DNA of 64,000 nt from contig NZ_BAVQ01000037.1 of NCBI RefSeq assembly GCF_000524475.1, forward strand, positions 1 through 64,000, written 5' to 3'. Source of the DNA: Tomitella biformata AHU 1821 (GTDB taxonomy: Bacteria; Actinomycetota; Actinomycetes; Mycobacteriales; Mycobacteriaceae). Positions 61,425 through 64,000 of this stretch are shown here, one piece after another. The number at the start of each line of letters is the position of its first letter. The stretch's first letter is position 1. The notes below the pieces were generated by a model. That model made no database searches. It was not told the DNA's origin and saw nothing but the letters and a program-made list of their open reading frames with translations. The translations under genes and the position numbers were made by a program.

Positions 61425-61430
61425 GTCAGA
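61425..61430 (+). promoter_or_regulatory. GTCAGA element before the mycofactocin-type SDR
   Basis: Context TGTTCATGGTGTCAGATAG, 100 bases upstream of the SDR start in a 173-base gap. The TTCAT left flank resembles the copy at 43048. Confidence 0.45.
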
Positions 61431-61529
61431 TAGCGGGATCAGGTCTTGTGGAACCACGGGGCTTCGGCGCTTCTGCGGCACCATCGCCAGCGCGGCAGAT
61501 TGCCCCTGTGCGGACCGTGAGGGGAAATC

Positions 61530-62366
61530 ATGACCAGAGTTGCAGGCAAGGTCGCGTTCGTCACCGGGGCGGCACGGGGACAGGGCCGCAGTCACGTGGT
61601 GGAACTCGCGAGGAACGGCGCGGACATCATCGCGTTCGATCTATGCGCGGACGTCGAGACCAATCACTACGCCTTGGCCACTGCCGAGGACCTCGCGGAG
61701 ACTGCGGCGCTGGTCCGCGCCGAGGGGCGCCGGGTGGTGGCCGCGAAGGTGGACGTGCGGGACCGGGTTGGTCTTGAGGCGGCTCTCGCGGCCGCGGTCG
61801 ACGAGTTGGGCCGGCTCGACATCGTGGTGGCGAACGCCGGTATCTGCCCGCTGGGCGACGACGTCCCCGTCCAGGGTTTCGTGGACGCGTTCGACGTGGA
61901 CTTCGTGGGCGTCGTCAACACGATCCACACCGCGATTGCGCACATCGGCGACGGCGGCTCGATCATCGCGACCGGCTCCCTCGCCGCGCTCATGCCCGGG
62001 GGGCTCACTAGCCCCGGGGGGACGGGATACGGGTTGGCCAAGCGGATGATCCCCGAATATGTCCGCACCGTCGCGCACTTGCTTGCGGCGCGGGGGATCC
62101 GGGCGAACACGATCCACCCGTCGAACTGCAACACGGACATGCTCCAGAGCCCGCCGATGTACAAGATGTTCCGTGACGACCTGGAGAATCCGACGTTGGA
62201 CGACGTCAAGGAGGGGTTCGCGAGCATGCACGCGATCCCGACCCCGTGGGTGGAGCCGTCCGACATCTCCAACGCGGTCCTGTACCTGGCCTCCGACGAG
62301 TCGCGGTATCTCACCGGCCAGGCGCTGCGCATCGACGCCGGCGCCGGGCTCATCCTCGGGCTATAG
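61530..62366 (+). CDS. Mycofactocin-coupled SDR family oxidoreductase
   Basis: 278 residues. Begins GKVAFVTGAARGQGRSHVVELARNGADIIAFDLC in parts, the TGAARGQGRSH form typical of the mycofactocin-associated SDR subfamily; later ANAGIC, catalytic Ser (ATGSLAA) and Y-G-L-A-K. The insertion with NCNTDMLQSPPMYKMF is also typical. It binds NAD(H) that does not exchange freely and passes electrons to mycofactocin. GAGGGG precedes the ATG. Followed 12 bases later by an acyl-CoA ligase. Confidence 0.92.
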   Translation: MTRVAGKVAFVTGAARGQGRSHVVELARNGADIIAFDLCADVETNHYALATAEDLAETAALVRAEGRRVVAAKVDVRDRVGLEAALAAAVDELGRLDIVVANAGICPLGDDVPVQGFVDAFDVDFVGVVNTIHTAIAHIGDGGSIIATGSLAALMPGGLTSPGGTGYGLAKRMIPEYVRTVAHLLAARGIRANTIHPSNCNTDMLQSPPMYKMFRDDLENPTLDDVKEGFASMHAIPTPWVEPSDISNAVLYLASDESRYLTGQALRIDAGAGLILGL

Positions 62367-62378
62367 GGGATCAGCATC

Positions 62379-63923
62379 GTGGCGCAAACAGATCGCCGAG
62401 AGTTGACGCCGGACTGGTGGGCGGACCGCGAGCCGGATCGGCTCGCGGTCGTCGTCCCCGGCGGGGCGTCGATCACGTACGGCGACCTGGCGTGGAAATC
62501 GCGCGCCCTCGCGCAGGACTGGATCGGCCGGGGCATCGAGGCTGGCGACCGCGTGGCGATCGTCATGGAGAACTGTGCCGACTACCTCGTCGTGGCGATC
62601 GCGGCGCTGCGGGCCGGTGTGCGGCTCGTCGCGGTGAACATCCACCTGACCGCCGCGGAAGCCGTGCATGTCGTCGTGGACTCCGATGCGAGGCTCGTAG
62701 TCGTCGGCGAGGCTTTCGTCGACGTTGCGGTCGCGGCGCAGGCGGGTGCCGCACGGCCGCCGGCGATTGTTGTGGCCGGCGGTGTGTCTGAGGCCACCGG
62801 TGTCCCCGGGCTTTACGACAGCCTTGCCGACCCGGGACCCGCGGACGCCTCGGCCACCCGGCAGGGCACGTTCATGTTCTATTCCTCTGGCACCACCGGG
62901 AAGCCGAAGGGCATTCTGCGCGCGGTGCCCGATGTGTCCTTCGCGCAGGGTGACTCGCTGACCGAGGTGTTCTCCAAAATATGGGGGTTCGACTCCGACT
63001 CTGTGTGGCTGAACTCCGCGCCGCTCTACCACGCGTACCCACTGCAGAGCTGCACCTCGGTGATCCGATGGGGCGGCACGCTAGTCCTGACCGGGAAGTT
63101 CGACGCGGAGGAGAGCCTGCGCCTGATCGATCGGCACGGCGTGACGCACAGCAGCATGGTGCCGACCATGTTCGTCCGGTTCCTGCGGCTGCCCGCGCAG
63201 ACTCGGGCGCGGTACGACGTGTCCTCGCTGAAGACTGTCCTGCACGCCGGCGCGCCCTGCTCGCAGCCCGTCAAGCAAGCGATAATGGATTGGTGGGGAC
63301 CGGTCCTCTACGAATTCTATGGCGGTAGCGAGAACATCGGCATGGTCCTGATCGGTCCGCAGGACTGGCTGGCGCATCCCGGCTCCGTCGGCAAGCCGGC
63401 ACCGGGCACGATCTCGGTCCTCGACGGCGAAGGCCTGCCGACGGGGCCGAACGAGCGCGGCACTATCTGGTTCGACGCGGCGCCGCAGTTCTCCTACCAC
63501 CACGCGCCGGAGAAGTCGGCCGAGGTTTTCGACGCGGAGGGCCGGGCGACGCTCGGCGACTTGGGCTACCTCGACGCCGACGGCTACCTGTACCTCGACG
63601 GGCGGCGGACGGACCTGATCATCTCCGGCGGCGTGAATATCTATCCGGCGGAGACCGAGCAGCGGCTTGCTGAGCACCCGGCGGTGTTCGATGTCGCGGT
63701 GATCGGAGTCCCGGACGACGAGTACGGACAGCAGGTCAAGGCAGTCGTGCAGCTGGAGGGCGGGCATGTGTCCGGTCCGGAGATGGCGGAGACGCTGATC
63801 GCCTATTGCCGTGAGCAACTGGCCGCCTATAAGTGCCCCCGCTCGGTGTCCTTCGAGGAGTCGCTGCCGCGGACGCCGACGGGCAAATTGCTCAAGCGGG
63901 TCCTGATGGACCGCGAGTGGTGA
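62379..63923 (+). CDS. Acyl-CoA synthetase (AMP-dependent ligase)
   Basis: 514 residues, GTG start at 62379 with AGGGG upstream. ANL motifs in order: YSSGTTGKPKGI, FYGGSENIG, DLIISGGVNIYPAETE and the C-terminal catalytic lysine segment PRTPTGKLLKRV. It activates a carboxylic acid, perhaps the acid produced from alcohol/aldehyde oxidation by the neighbouring SDR. FYGGSEN replaces the more common YGxTE at the adenine side, as in several FadD13/caiC-like enzymes. Confidence 0.92.
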   Translation: MAQTDRRELTPDWWADREPDRLAVVVPGGASITYGDLAWKSRALAQDWIGRGIEAGDRVAIVMENCADYLVVAIAALRAGVRLVAVNIHLTAAEAVHVVVDSDARLVVVGEAFVDVAVAAQAGAARPPAIVVAGGVSEATGVPGLYDSLADPGPADASATRQGTFMFYSSGTTGKPKGILRAVPDVSFAQGDSLTEVFSKIWGFDSDSVWLNSAPLYHAYPLQSCTSVIRWGGTLVLTGKFDAEESLRLIDRHGVTHSSMVPTMFVRFLRLPAQTRARYDVSSLKTVLHAGAPCSQPVKQAIMDWWGPVLYEFYGGSENIGMVLIGPQDWLAHPGSVGKPAPGTISVLDGEGLPTGPNERGTIWFDAAPQFSYHHAPEKSAEVFDAEGRATLGDLGYLDADGYLYLDGRRTDLIISGGVNIYPAETEQRLAEHPAVFDVAVIGVPDDEYGQQVKAVVQLEGGHVSGPEMAETLIAYCREQLAAYKCPRSVSFEESLPRTPTGKLLKRVLMDREW

Positions 63924-64000
63924 CCATGTCCTCGGCACAGCCTTGGTCCACAACGGTCGCCTTGGCGAACCTGGTTTAGTCCCACGCTGAGAAACCGGGA

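Noticed and set aside
63924-64000. Short ATG frame after the last ligase
   Set aside because: Sixteen codons only, no ribosome site; the final 77 bases contain nothing I can support.
1-64000. Mobile elements, tRNA, rRNA and CRISPR
   Set aside because: No transposase or integrase motifs, no spacer-repeat arrays, no cloverleaf or rRNA-like stretches were noticed; accessory character rests only on gene content.

Overview
The window looks like chromosome from a high-GC actinobacterium, most likely order Mycobacteriales (Rhodococcus, Gordonia, Nocardia or Mycobacterium type). By eye it is about two-thirds G+C. It uses GTG and TTG starts often and chains genes by 4-base ATGA/GTGA overlaps. It carries families typical of that order: an NDMA-dependent (mycofactocin-type) alcohol dehydrogenase, a mycofactocin-type SDR, an F420-type luciferase-like oxidoreductase, a FadE34-like double acyl-CoA dehydrogenase and a tandem double-TetR regulator. 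I see no rRNA, tRNA, CRISPR array, transposase, integrase or phage gene. Species assignment is inference.

Almost everything is catabolic and CoA-linked. Region 1 (1-9.4 kb): a minus-strand operon fadD, small conserved protein, two tandem alpha-methylacyl-CoA racemase-type proteins, a crotonase and an SDR (cut by the edge), divergent from a double acyl-CoA dehydrogenase and a family III CoA-transferase. Region 2 (9.4-20.7 kb): SDR, double-TetR regulator, two MaoC-type hydratase subunits and an APH-type kinase on the minus strand; divergent LLM oxidoreductase, aldehyde dehydrogenase and NDMA-type alcohol dehydrogenase; then an MFS exporter and a CoA-transferase on the minus strand. Region 3 (20.7-37.8 kb): a 0.9-kb gene-free stretch, then a plus-strand series with a DUF35/Ltp2-like pair, a complete peptide/nickel-type ABC importer with three substrate-binding lipoproteins, a crotonase, cupin, SDR, KstD-like flavoprotein, CoA-transferase and NTF2-like protein.

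Region 4 (37.8-47.1 kb): TauD-type dioxygenase, FAD monooxygenase, a second TetR regulator with an NTF2-like partner, an isochorismatase-fold protein without its catalytic residues, a Gfo/Idh/MocA dehydrogenase, an amidohydrolase, a branched-chain-type binding lipoprotein and a CoA-transferase closely resembling the one in region 3. Region 5 (47.2-64 kb): Liv-type importer whose two permeases and one ATPase are fused in one 924-residue chain, two related thioesterases, an NTF2-like protein, an MDR reductase, an APH-kinase plus acyl-CoA dehydrogenase pair, an alpha/beta hydrolase, three SDRs (one with a nonsense codon at its catalytic Lys), LysR, a frameshifted TauD paralogue and a second acyl-CoA ligase.

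Taken together (inference), the genes can import a carboxylic compound, activate it by ligases or CoA-transferases, epimerise methyl-branched acyl-CoA, dehydrogenate and hydrate it, cleave by thiolysis-independent retro-aldol (Ltp2/DUF35), and oxidise released aldehydes or alcohols. The kit resembles sterol or isoprenoid side-chain degradation, but no ring-cleavage genes are present, so the substrate is unknown. The most unexpected signal is a recurrent GTCAGA element, often with an upstream TGACA-like half, in nearly every major intergenic region. It suggests one regulator for the whole island, and the double-TetR protein is the natural candidate.
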